Shown: piece after piece, positions 50,094 to 58,930 of the stretch
Numbering within the stretch: position 1 is the first letter of the stretch
How the letters are laid out: each line of letters starts with the position of its first letter
NCBI RefSeq assembly: GCF_042676085.1
Contig: NZ_JBHTKH010000003.1
Coordinates: 283,474 to 347,473 of the forward strand
Origin: Terrabacter terrigena
Lineage (GTDB): Bacteria; Actinomycetota; Actinomycetes; Actinomycetales; Dermatophilaceae
Length of the DNA: 64,000 bases
Direction of reading: 5' to 3'
The notes under the pieces: model-generated
What the model was told of the DNA's origin: nothing
What the model saw: only the letters and a program-made list of their open reading frames with translations
The model's database searches: none
Translations under genes and position numbers: made by a program

Positions 50094-51359
50094 TCACGAC
50101 TGCAGGCGCAGGCCCTCGGGCACGGCCGCACCCGCGACCAGGCCAGCGCCCACAGCAGCAGCCACCGACCTGTCCAGGACGTGGCGCACGGGAACACCCA
50201 GGGAGAGGGCGGCCGCCTCGACGTCACGGAACTCCGGCGTCGCGGTGACGACCCGACCGTCGCGGTGGGCCACCTTGACGCCGACGCGGCACCCGTCGAC
50301 GTCGACGTCGCACCACCCCCGCGCCAGCGCCGATCGCCGCACCGGCGTCTCGCGAATCCCGATGGTGCTCGTCGCGGTCAGGACGATGTCGCAGAGTGCT
50401 GCTCGGTGTCGTGCGTCGGTGAGGACCGACAGCTGCTGGGCCGGCCGTCCCCGCTTCATGACGATGGGCGTCAGCCATGCGTCGGCGGCGCCCGCGTCCA
50501 TGAGCGTGTCGATGACCGTGGGCCAGACGCGCGGGTCGAGGTCGTCGACGTTGGCCTCGAGCAGGACCATCTCGGCGAGCTCCGGGCCCGTCGGCTCGAG
50601 ACCGGCCGACTCGGGGTCGGCCGGGCCATGACCGACGACGACCCGGACGACGTTCGGCCGTCCGGTCGCGTCCTTGGTGCCCGCCCCCACACCGCTGGTG
50701 GTGACCCGCAGCACGGGCAGGCCACCCTGCCCCGTGGAGAGAGCGGTCGCCAGCGCAACCCCGGTCGGCGTCGCTAGCTCACCGTCACCACCGGCCACGA
50801 CCTCCCAGCCCCGGACCAGCTCCAGCACCGCCGGCACGGGCACAGGGATGCGCCCGTGGGCCGCGCTCACCGTGCCCGAGCCGAGGGCGATGCCCGACGT
50901 CGTCACCGCCGAGATACCCAGGGCCGTGAGGGCAGCGCAGACGCCGACGACGTCGGCGATGGAGTCCCAGGCGCCGACCTCGTGGAAGTGGACGTCGCCG
51001 ACGCCGACCCCGTGCACCCGTGCCTCGGCCTCCGCGAGGGCGCTGAACACCGCGACGGCACGCCGCCGTGTCGACTCGTCGAGCGACGCCGTCGTCAGGA
51101 GGTCACGGATCACCGACCACGAACGGTGGTGCTGGTCGGCCACGAGCAGCTCGACATCGACCTTCAGGGCACGCATCCCCGCCCGCTGCACCTCGTGCGC
51201 CACGAGTCGCACCGTGTCTGGGATGACGGCGTCGACGGCCGACTGCACCTCCTCGAGGTCCGCGCCGGCGTCGACGAGGGCCGCCAGCAGCATGTCTCCC
51301 GCGACACCCGCCGACAGGTCGAGCCATGCTGCGAGTTCAGGGTCGACGCGACGCTCCAT
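50094..51359 (-). CDS. larC: Nickel-pincer cofactor biosynthesis protein LarC
   Basis: 421 aa from ATG 51359. It inserts nickel into the pyridinium bis-thiocarboxylate mononucleotide using CTP, completing NPN. N-terminal AAWLDLSAGVAGDMLLAALVDAGADL, then VHFHEVGAWDSIADVVG, SGIALGSGTVSAAHG and ELATPTGVALATAL are the LarC1 motifs; EANVDDLDPRVWPTVIDTLMDAGAAD with VMKRGRPAQQLSVL are LarC2. Some LarC genes need a frameshift to join the parts, but here one continuous frame covers both. The start could be GTG at 51368. It is convergent with larE-larB rather than in their operon. Confidence 0.93.
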   Translation of the reverse strand: MERRVDPELAAWLDLSAGVAGDMLLAALVDAGADLEEVQSAVDAVIPDTVRLVAHEVQRAGMRALKVDVELLVADQHHRSWSVIRDLLTTASLDESTRRRAVAVFSALAEAEARVHGVGVGDVHFHEVGAWDSIADVVGVCAALTALGISAVTTSGIALGSGTVSAAHGRIPVPVPAVLELVRGWEVVAGGDGELATPTGVALATALSTGQGGLPVLRVTTSGVGAGTKDATGRPNVVRVVVGHGPADPESAGLEPTGPELAEMVLLEANVDDLDPRVWPTVIDTLMDAGAADAWLTPIVMKRGRPAQQLSVLTDARHRAALCDIVLTATSTIGIRETPVRRSALARGWCDVDVDGCRVGVKVAHRDGRVVTATPEFRDVEAAALSLGVPVRHVLDRSVAAAVGAGLVAGAAVPEGLRLQS

Positions 51360-51407
51360 GACCGACACCGTATGCCGCCGGGTCCGCCCGGCCCGGACGG
51401 GCGCCGC

Positions 51408-51443
51408 GGAAGGGGCGGTCCGATCGCTCGGGCCGCCCCTTCC
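51408..51443. terminator. Hairpin between peroxidase 2 and larC
   Basis: An 11-bp perfect stem (51408-51418 with 51433-51443, GGAAGGGGCGG) around a 14-nt loop. It lies downstream of the peroxidase on the minus strand and upstream of larC, and may insulate larC from read-through. Confidence 0.5.
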
Positions 51444-51484
51444 ACGTCTTCAGACATGACTCCGGCTGGGTCTCAGCCACCCCG

Positions 51485-51507
51485 GCCGGCCGCGGCGAGC
51501 GGCCGGC
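51485..51507 (-). terminator. Terminator of peroxidase 2
   Basis: A perfect 9-bp stem (51485-51493 with 51499-51507, GCCGGCCGC) with a 5-nt loop, 12 nt beyond the stop of the minus-strand peroxidase. Confidence 0.65.
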
Positions 51508-51519
51508 AGGAGGCTGCCG

Positions 51520-54500
51520 TCACTGGGGCACCACCACCCCGGAGCGCACCGGGGGCCCGCTGCCGACGGCGTTGGTGGCGACGACCTCGAACAGGTAGCT
51601 CGTCCCTGCGGCACTCGTGAACGTGAAGTTCCGAGTCCGCGCGCCCTGGCCGAGGACGACCGACTGCTCGGGCGTCGCGGCCGCGGTGCCGGCCGTGACC
51701 CGGTACGCGCTGACCGTGTAGGCCGTGATCGCCGTACCGCCCGTGTTGGTGGGCGGCGTCCAGCTGACCGTCGCCGTCCGCGCCCCACCGGCGGCACCGG
51801 CCGTTGCGGTGATCGACGCCGGCGCGCCCGGCGTGGTGGCCGGAGTGACCGGGGCCGACAGGGCCGAGAAGGCTCCTGCGCCCACCGCGTTGAGGGCCTG
51901 GACCTGGAACCGGTATGCCGTGCCGTTGGTCAGGCCGGTGACCACCAGGCTGGTCGTGCCTGCAGCGGCGGGCCGCAGGGCACCCTGCTGCACGCCTCCC
52001 GACACCACGCGTACCTGGTAGCCCGTGATCGGCGAACCGCCGTCACTGGCCGGTGGCGTCCAGTTCACGGTTGCCTGCGTGTTCCCGCGGACGGACGTGC
52101 CGATGGTGGGCGCCGTGGGCACCACGGCGACTCCCGTTCCCGACACGGCCACGGTGGGCGACGCGCCAGGTGCGTTGGTGACGATGGTCACCGTCGCGGA
52201 CTTGGGGCCGGCCCCTTGCGGAGCGAACCTCACTGCGACGACGCACGATCCAGCCGAGGGGATGGAGGCGCAGCCCGCCGCCGGAGTGGCGGTGAACGAG
52301 GCGGGGTCGGTACCCGTCACCGTCACTGCGGTCACCCGCAGGGCGGCGACTCCGGTGTTCACCACTGTGATGTTCCGCGCGGCCGAGGTCGCACGCACGT
52401 TGGTGTTCGGGAACGCCAGCGTCGTCGGCGTCACCAGGGCGTGCGGGGCCACTGAGACGTCCGTGAACGCGTTGCAGTTCTTCGTCACTGCGTCGTTGCC
52501 GGTGCAGAACCTGAGGTTCTCGATGTTCCACAACGTGTCGATCCCGTCGCCCTTGGCGAAGAGGTCGGCCGCGGCGGCGAACGCGTTGTCGGTCACGGTG
52601 ATGCTGCCGTTGGCGTTTGCCCTGATCGTGTACGCGGCATTGATCGTCGTCGGGGTCACGGTGACTCCGGTGAACAGCGCCGTGTCACAGTTCTTCGTGG
52701 TCGACAGCAGGTGAACGGTGCCGTCCGCACTGGGAGCCGGGCAGTCACCCGCGAGGCCGGCGTCGGGCGTGCTGCTGCTCGCCGGGATGTCGATCCCTCG
52801 GACCGCGACCAGGTCGCCGGGGTTCACCAGTCCGGCGAACACGGCCTGCTGGAGCGTCATGCCCGTGGTGCCGGGACCGAAGGACCCCGACTTGGCCACG
52901 TTCTCCATGAGATCGGTACGTCCGAGCTCGACGGCGTGGTTGTTCGGGTCGCGCACGGAGATCCCGACGCTGAGGGCGTGGTCGCCGTCGATGATGTCGT
53001 TGTTGCCGCGGCCCTCGATCAGGTCGCTGCCCTGGCCGCCGAGGAGGATGTTGCCCTCGGCCCAGACCGTGCCGCTGCCGGGGTCGGCCGGAGTTCCTCC
53101 GGAGCCCTTGAGCGGGCACGAGCCGAACGGCGACACGTCGAGCACGGGCTGCAGCGGCGACGGGAACGCCGTCACCAGCTTCTCGAGGCCCGCGATCCTG
53201 GCCACGCCGGTCGGGTCGAGCGCGTCGCAGCCACTGAAGCCGAACCCGCCGACGACCCGCTCGAGGTCGTCGCCCCGGATGACGTCGTTGAACGCCGACC
53301 CGGAGTCAGCCTCGGTCTCCTGCCAGCGGTCGCGGTTGACGACCACGGGAAGGGGAAGCCCGGCCAGCATCTGGTTGATCTTCATGTCGTCGTCGGCGCC
53401 GACGGTGTCGTACTGGTGGATCGCCCAGTCGAAGCCGCCTGCCCCGGCGTTGCGGTCGATGGCCGCGTTCTGGGACATGATGTCGTCGCCACCTTCGGCG
53501 TCGTAGTCGTTCTCGCCGACCTGACCGATGAAGATGTCGTTGCCCGGAGCGGTCTCGGCGGGGTCGTCGAAGAACGGCGCACCGTGGTCGCCCTGGAGCA
53601 GGTCCTGCCCGGAGCCACCCTCGATCCAGTCGTCGCCACCGTCTCCGAAGACGGCGTCGGCGCCCTGGCCGGCGATGATGAAGTCGTTGCCGGGACCGGC
53701 GAACGTCTCGTTGTCGTTGGCGCCGCCGTTGAGGAAGTCCTGGCCCTCGTTGCCCATGGGGATGTCGTCCCCGGGGCCGGCGTCGATGGCGTCGTTGCCG
53801 GGGCCGCCCTTCGGCGTGTCGGCACCGTCGAGGTCGGTGATGATGTCGTCGCCGTCGCCGCCGAGCACGACGTCGTCGCCGCCCTGCCCGTCGATGACGT
53901 CACGGCCCGGTCCACCCCACACGGTGTCGTTGTCGTTGCCGCCCTTGACGCGGTCCACGCCGGCAGTGCCGTTGTAGACGCTCTGCCCGTTGATCCCCGG
54001 CGGGTCGAGCGCGTTGCGCTGACGGTAGGAGATCGTGCCGTCCGGCGAGCGCAGCAGCAGCTGGTTCTCGTCGCAGTCGGTGTTCGGGTCGTCGTTGACC
54101 GCCCCGGCGGACGTGATCGGCGGAGTGGTGATGGTCGGCAGTCCGCTGTATGCCGTGATGGCGCCCAGCTGGAACTTGCAGTCCGCGGTCGCGAACACGT
54201 CGGCCTTCAGCGTGTTGGTGCCCTCGGTGTTGCGCTGGATCATCTCCGAGAAGCTGTTGCCCTCGAGCTGGGTGCGCAGGTTCATGCCCGGCGTGCGTGC
54301 CAGGTAGTAGAGGCGGTCACCGTCCTGCAGCTTCTCGAGCTGCCCCTGGAAGACGTAGTTGAAGGTGGTGCCCAGCAGGCCGCCGAAGAGGTTCGTGACC
54401 TCGGCGAGGCCGCCCACCCACAGGTCGACGTCGTCGAGACCCGTGGTCGTGCGTCCGCTGGCGTCATTGGCGTACGCGCCGCTGCTGAACATGAAGTCCG

Positions 54501-57114
54501 CCGCGTCAACGGGCTGCACGTCTGCGGGGACGTCGTCGGCGCACGCTGCCGTGGCCGTCGCCGTTCCGCAGTCGGTGCCGAAGATGCCGTCCGGACCCGG
54601 CGACGCCGGCCTCGGGTCCACGATCGCCCGTGCGGCATCCCGCTTGGCCTTGAGGGTCGTCGCCGACGTGATCGTGGTGTGCGTGCCGTACGCGGCGACG
54701 AAGTTGATGAGCGACTCCGGATGCTTGAGGTGCTGACCGAACTCGGTCCAGCTGCCGTACGGCGCGAGCTGGCCGTCGTTGGTGTCCGCGAACACGGCAC
54801 GGCGGAACTCGTTGAGCCGTGGCACGCCCGCGTCACGGGCACGCGTCATGTTGAGGGTCGGGAGGTCGAGGGGCAGACCCAGCAGGTTGTTGCGCAGGGT
54901 CTCCACGACGAACTCGTCGATCTCGTTGCCGGTCTGGTCCGAGGAGCCCATGACGATCGCGCCTGCGGCTTCCCTGGCGGTGTAGACCGGGTGTGCCGGG
55001 TCGACCTTGTTGTCGAAGTACTCCGGCGGGTTGAGGAAGGCGGTCAGCAGCGGAAGGCTGTTGTCGAGCCTCGAACCGTCTGCCCTCGTGTCGGCTCGCG
55101 CGACGCCGTCGTCGAGCATGGAGTGGCCGAAACGATAGACCGCGTGGGCGAACTCGGCCTCGATCGCCGGGTTGATGTCGGGCGAGTAGACGTGGAAGGG
55201 CCGGATGGCCGGCACCATCTTGCGCGCGAACTCCTCGAAGACGAGGTGCTGGTACTCCATCTCGGTGACGAACCGGGCCGCCTGGAACAGCCGGCCGCCG
55301 AACCCGTAGCTGATGTCGGTGCCGTTGAGCAGGTGCGCCGCCTGGAAGTCGGCGAGCAGGGCCGAGTTGGCCGGGTCGTTGAGGGTGTTCGTGATGTCGT
55401 CCACCAGGCGGTTGTGCTCGGAGTGGAAGATCTGGTGGATCGTCGACAGGGCGATGTTCTCGTTGCAGCGGCCGTCACCACAGGCGAAGTGCGCGTTGAG
55501 CATCTCGTCGTCGTAGGTGCCGGGGGGCTGGTGGGCGAAGTCGGCCGACGGGGTGGTGTCGGCGTCCGGCGTCGGGAACGTGTCGGGCACGCCGTCGTGG
55601 TTGGTGTCCTGCTTGCTCGGGTCGGCGTTGTGCGCGATGTCCGTCAGGAACGGCGTGTTGAAGTGCCGCACGTTCGCGGGCACCGCAACGGGGCTGGCGA
55701 TGTCGCCCTCGACGAGTCCGGTGGCGGTGACGTACTGCGGCAGGCCGCGCGCAGGACCGGGGATGAAGTTGCCGTACGGGTCGGTGGCGAGCATCGGGAT
55801 GTTGGTCACGTCGGTGTCGACGAGCTGCAGGCCGAGCTTCTCGGCCGCCTGCTTCTTCACCGATGCCCACGTGGAGATGCCGTCCTGGCCGTCGGGTGAA
55901 CCCGGGTAGGTCTGGCCGGCCGGCAACCCGCCGAGGAACTTTCCGGTCGAGACGGGCTTGCCTGCGACCATCGAGTACTCGCGGAGGAAGACCTGGTGCG
56001 ACGAGTGCGACGTGTACGTCTGGCTCTGGTCCACCCACGGGGAGTCGGTGTTGTCGGCGGGGACGTTGTCGGCACTCTCGTCGACGGCGGGCGTCGCCGG
56101 GTCGTCGTCGAAGATGCCGTCAGGGCCGGGCCTCACCTGGGCGCGCGACAGCACCATGAAGGCCTGTGAGGCGGGCACCTCGTCACCGGTGTTGGCCTTG
56201 CCGTCCGGACCGAGGGTCCGCAACGGGTCATCCGCCCGCAGCGGCACGAACACGGTGCCCTGGTCCTTGACGGTCTGGTCGACACCGTGGTCGAAGAACT
56301 GGCCGAAGAAGGTGAACATCGAGTTGAACGGTGGCGACAGGCCGACGTCCGTCGTGACGTTCGGGATGAACAAGGTCTGGTGGGACGGGACGCAGCCGGC
56401 CGGGACGCCCTCGACGGGCGGGGTGGCGGACAGGTCGGGGTCGGTGGTGCACGGGAACTTGCCCGGGCTGCCCTGGGTGCGCACGGGGAACCCTGCGGCC
56501 GCCACGGCGGCAGGGTTCGTGGACGTCTGGTCCACCACGAGGTTGCTCACGATCCTGGGCTGGGAGTCGACGACGACGTTGCCGGGGCTCTGCTGCTTGT
56601 AGCTCGTGGGTCCGGGCGGACCGACCGGGAAGGCGGGCGTGATCGGTTCGGCGTCTCGCAGCTTCGGTGCCGCCAGGTGCGGGAAGGGCTGGTCCGCGGC
56701 GGCGAACGTCTCGCGGCCCGCGAACAGGTTGTTGCACGACCCGTCGGTCGTGCGCAGGCCGTAGGACGTGAGCCGGTCGGGGATCTGGTCCGCGGCAGGG
56801 CCGACGAGGGTGCCACACGGGTTGTCGGCCGTGAACGTGGCCGAGTGCCGCTCGGCGATCCTGATCTGCTTGAGGATGAAGGTCAGGTCACCGGCAGTGA
56901 CCACGAAGCCGTTGCCCACGGGGGCCGGGGCTGCCTGGGTCGCGACCGACGGCGCCACCATCGCCACGGGGATGACGAAGGCGACACCCGCGGCAACCCG
57001 GCGGAACCGACCGGCCAGGGACGGCCCCCACGAGCGCGCCACATCGCCGCGACCTGCATGCTCGGTCACCCGGGCGGAAGGACGCCCGGGGTACTTCCAG
57101 AGGAAGCGATTCAT
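51520..57114 (-). CDS. Giant secreted animal-type haem peroxidase with RTX, choice-of-anchor and FnIII domains (peroxidase 2)
   Basis: 1864 aa from ATG 57114 (GCAGG-type site). A signal peptide with a long N region (RFRRVAAGVAFVIPVAMVAP, cleavage near QAAPA) is followed by a peroxidase domain (about 65-930). Distal Q272, D275 and H276 in GQFFDHG, R549 and E552 in GDGRCNEN, and proximal H664 in YRFGHS are all retained. RTX repeats fill about 1058-1181 and recur near 1360. A choice-of-anchor/ASH-like domain (about 1555-1665, AFPNTNVRATSAARNITVVNTG) and two FnIII modules finish the protein. The first 1,400 residues align closely with peroxidase 1; the C-terminal architecture differs. A 164-bp block is identical at the DNA level. 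Located downstream of a two-component system. Substrate unknown; halide, phenolic or Mn(II) oxidation are possible. Confidence 0.9.
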   Translation of the reverse strand: MNRFLWKYPGRPSARVTEHAGRGDVARSWGPSLAGRFRRVAAGVAFVIPVAMVAPSVATQAAPAPVGNGFVVTAGDLTFILKQIRIAERHSATFTADNPCGTLVGPAADQIPDRLTSYGLRTTDGSCNNLFAGRETFAAADQPFPHLAAPKLRDAEPITPAFPVGPPGPTSYKQQSPGNVVVDSQPRIVSNLVVDQTSTNPAAVAAAGFPVRTQGSPGKFPCTTDPDLSATPPVEGVPAGCVPSHQTLFIPNVTTDVGLSPPFNSMFTFFGQFFDHGVDQTVKDQGTVFVPLRADDPLRTLGPDGKANTGDEVPASQAFMVLSRAQVRPGPDGIFDDDPATPAVDESADNVPADNTDSPWVDQSQTYTSHSSHQVFLREYSMVAGKPVSTGKFLGGLPAGQTYPGSPDGQDGISTWASVKKQAAEKLGLQLVDTDVTNIPMLATDPYGNFIPGPARGLPQYVTATGLVEGDIASPVAVPANVRHFNTPFLTDIAHNADPSKQDTNHDGVPDTFPTPDADTTPSADFAHQPPGTYDDEMLNAHFACGDGRCNENIALSTIHQIFHSEHNRLVDDITNTLNDPANSALLADFQAAHLLNGTDISYGFGGRLFQAARFVTEMEYQHLVFEEFARKMVPAIRPFHVYSPDINPAIEAEFAHAVYRFGHSMLDDGVARADTRADGSRLDNSLPLLTAFLNPPEYFDNKVDPAHPVYTAREAAGAIVMGSSDQTGNEIDEFVVETLRNNLLGLPLDLPTLNMTRARDAGVPRLNEFRRAVFADTNDGQLAPYGSWTEFGQHLKHPESLINFVAAYGTHTTITSATTLKAKRDAARAIVDPRPASPGPDGIFGTDCGTATATAACADDVPADVQPVDAADFMFSSGAYANDASGRTTTGLDDVDLWVGGLAEVTNLFGGLLGTTFNYVFQGQLEKLQDGDRLYYLARTPGMNLRTQLEGNSFSEMIQRNTEGTNTLKADVFATADCKFQLGAITAYSGLPTITTPPITSAGAVNDDPNTDCDENQLLLRSPDGTISYRQRNALDPPGINGQSVYNGTAGVDRVKGGNDNDTVWGGPGRDVIDGQGGDDVVLGGDGDDIITDLDGADTPKGGPGNDAIDAGPGDDIPMGNEGQDFLNGGANDNETFAGPGNDFIIAGQGADAVFGDGGDDWIEGGSGQDLLQGDHGAPFFDDPAETAPGNDIFIGQVGENDYDAEGGDDIMSQNAAIDRNAGAGGFDWAIHQYDTVGADDDMKINQMLAGLPLPVVVNRDRWQETEADSGSAFNDVIRGDDLERVVGGFGFSGCDALDPTGVARIAGLEKLVTAFPSPLQPVLDVSPFGSCPLKGSGGTPADPGSGTVWAEGNILLGGQGSDLIEGRGNNDIIDGDHALSVGISVRDPNNHAVELGRTDLMENVAKSGSFGPGTTGMTLQQAVFAGLVNPGDLVAVRGIDIPASSSTPDAGLAGDCPAPSADGTVHLLSTTKNCDTALFTGVTVTPTTINAAYTIRANANGSITVTDNAFAAAADLFAKGDGIDTLWNIENLRFCTGNDAVTKNCNAFTDVSVAPHALVTPTTLAFPNTNVRATSAARNITVVNTGVAALRVTAVTVTGTDPASFTATPAAGCASIPSAGSCVVAVRFAPQGAGPKSATVTIVTNAPGASPTVAVSGTGVAVVPTAPTIGTSVRGNTQATVNWTPPASDGGSPITGYQVRVVSGGVQQGALRPAAAGTTSLVVTGLTNGTAYRFQVQALNAVGAGAFSALSAPVTPATTPGAPASITATAGAAGGARTATVSWTPPTNTGGTAITAYTVSAYRVTAGTAAATPEQSVVLGQGARTRNFTFTSAAGTSYLFEVVATNAVGSGPPVRSGVVVPQ
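53561..53724. repeat. 164-bp tract identical to 6962-7125 (copy 2)
   Basis: Base-by-base identical to the segment in peroxidase 1, in the same orientation and at the equivalent place in the RTX region. A second identical tract of about 70 bp lies at about 53445-53514. Confidence 0.85.
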
Positions 57115-57584
57115 TCCACACCTGCCTAGTTGGATGTCCTGACCCGCACCTGCGTGGTGCGCGGGTCCTCTCAAGGCCTCGGTGGGTCCGTGCGCTCGGT
57201 CGCACGGTCAGGTCGGCGGCAGTGCCGCCGACCTGACCGGCCGCCGTGAAGCTCCCACGCGGGGGCCGCATGCGGCCGTCGCGTGACGTGCTCGGCATGT
57301 CCCGACGCGGCGCGCAGCTCGATGCGCCCTGCGTCGTCGCGAGGCCGTATGCCGTGGGAGTCACGACCGTCCGACCACCCGCGCAGCGACGTGGCGCAGC
57401 CGTCACCGGCTCGTTGCACGTCCGCAGGCTGTCCCCGTTGCCCATGAGTCGAGCGTGACGAACCCGCTTGTGCCACAACAGTGCCCGGCGGGGGCGATGC
57501 GCTCCCCGCAACCGGGGGGTGCGGGGTACCCCTCAAACGGGGGTGTCGAGCGGGCGCTCTGCGTCCCCGGAACGCCCCGAGGCT
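57115..57584. other. Intergenic region upstream of peroxidase 2
   Basis: 470 bp with no supported gene. It contains a strong inverted repeat (57205-57239) and an imperfect one at about 57140-57170. The promoter of the peroxidase probably lies between 57115 and 57204, but I could not fix -10 and -35 boxes. The left part (57240-57584) could be the end of the histidine kinase transcript. Confidence 0.4.
57205..57239. repeat. Perfect 16-bp inverted repeat
   Basis: CGGTCAGGTCGGCGGC (57205-57220) pairs perfectly with 57224-57239 across a 3-nt loop. It could be the terminator of the two-component operon (346 nt after its end) or a large operator 90 bp upstream of peroxidase 2. Confidence 0.6.
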
Positions 57585-58928
57585 TCAGCGCGCCCAGGAC
57601 CACACGAACATCGCGGGAAAGCGTGCAGCGAGGCGCGTCCCGCCGAGGCCGGACGCTCCGACGCTGAAGGAACCGCCGATCTCGGTGACGCAGTCCTCGA
57701 GAAGCCGGAGGCCCAGGTGCCCGTCTCCGGGTGCGGCCTCGGGCCCGCGGAGCCCGTCGTCGTCCACCGTCACGACGACGTCCCCGCCGTCCCGCACGGC
57801 CACGATGCGCACCGACGAGGCGCGGGCGTGCTTGACCACGTTGCGCAGCCCCTCCCGGATCACCTGGTAGGCCAGCTGCAAGGCCTCCCGCGAGACGGCC
57901 TGCAGGCCCGGCTGCACCTCGACCAGTACCTCGATCCCCCGCGTCCGCGCGGGCGCTGCCAGCTGCTCGACAGCGGCGGCGAGCCCTTCGCGGGCCAGGC
58001 TCACCGGGTAGAGGTCTGTGATGATGCCGCGCAGGGATGCGATGTCGGTCCTCAGGCGCTCGTCGAGCGACCGGAGCACCTCCTTCTCCGGGCCGGCCGC
58101 GTCCGGCAGCTGTTTGCGCACCGCGGGCAGCACGTAGCCCAGGCTGGTCAGGTCCTGGATGACGCCGTCGTGCAGCTCCCGCGAGATCCTGCGTCGTTCC
58201 GTGTCGGACGCTGCGAGGGCGTGCTGCAGCAGCGCCACGCGGTCGGTCTGCGCCTTGTCGAGCCGCCGGGCGAGGGACAGCGCCAGAGGCGCCAGCGTCA
58301 GGAGGAAGAGCGTCAGCAGGCCGAGGGCCAGCGGCACCGTCCGGATGGAGATGACGACCTCGTCGCGCACGATGCGGTCGGTGTTCCAGTACGACTCGAC
58401 GAGGATCGGGACACCGTCCGAGTCGCGCGCCGCGGCGTACACCTCGAGCAGCTCGTCGAACGCCTGCTCCTGGGCGTTCTCCGCCTTGGAGAGGTCCGAG
58501 AAGGTGGCCAGCACGGCGTCCGTTCCGAACAGTGCCGCCTCCTCGGGTTCGAGCACGAAGCGCTCGCCGTGCAGGCGCGCAGCGTCGGACCACACCACGT
58601 GGCCGTCCTGCGACCAGACCTTGACCCTCACCAGCGCGCCGTCCCTCAGGGGACTGTTCATGGCGGCGTCCAGGATGCCCGACGCGGCCCGGTCACCATT
58701 CCTGACAGCGCGGTTGACGAGCGGCGCGACGACGTTGCGCGCGAAGGAGACGCCGCGCGCGCTGTCGTCCTCGAGGGCGATGTCACTCGCGGCGGTGTTG
58801 ACCGCAAGGCTCACCCCAAGGCTGCACAACGCGAGCGCCAGCAGACCCCACCAGACGAAGCGCCGAACCGTTCGACTGCGTACGGTCCGTCTGCCTGCTG
58901 CCGGCGTGGAGGGAGCCTGCGCAGCCAC
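57585..58928 (-). CDS. Sensor histidine kinase (NarL-type two-component system)
   Basis: 447 aa from GTG 58928. A first span (about 24-46), an extracytoplasmic sensor of about 145 residues (VKVWSQDGHVVWSDAARL and DEVVISIR), and a second span (about 193-218). A HisKA_3 dimerisation domain with the phosphorylated H253 in RRISRELHDGVIQDL, and an HATPase with IREGLRNVVKHARAS (N box) and LGLRLLEDCV (G box). The sensor looks like dCache/PAS-type and may bind a small ligand. Stop of the response regulator is 2 nt upstream of this start, so the pair is co-translated. It likely regulates peroxidase 2. Confidence 0.93.
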   Translation of the reverse strand: MAAQAPSTPAAGRRTVRSRTVRRFVWWGLLALALCSLGVSLAVNTAASDIALEDDSARGVSFARNVVAPLVNRAVRNGDRAASGILDAAMNSPLRDGALVRVKVWSQDGHVVWSDAARLHGERFVLEPEEAALFGTDAVLATFSDLSKAENAQEQAFDELLEVYAAARDSDGVPILVESYWNTDRIVRDEVVISIRTVPLALGLLTLFLLTLAPLALSLARRLDKAQTDRVALLQHALAASDTERRRISRELHDGVIQDLTSLGYVLPAVRKQLPDAAGPEKEVLRSLDERLRTDIASLRGIITDLYPVSLAREGLAAAVEQLAAPARTRGIEVLVEVQPGLQAVSREALQLAYQVIREGLRNVVKHARASSVRIVAVRDGGDVVVTVDDDGLRGPEAAPGDGHLGLRLLEDCVTEIGGSFSVGASGLGGTRLAARFPAMFVWSWAR

Positions 58929-58930
58929 CG

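Noticed and set aside
50087..50098. Palindrome CGTGACGTCACG between larB and larC as an operator.
   Set aside because: It overlaps the larC stop region of two convergent genes, where no promoter is expected.
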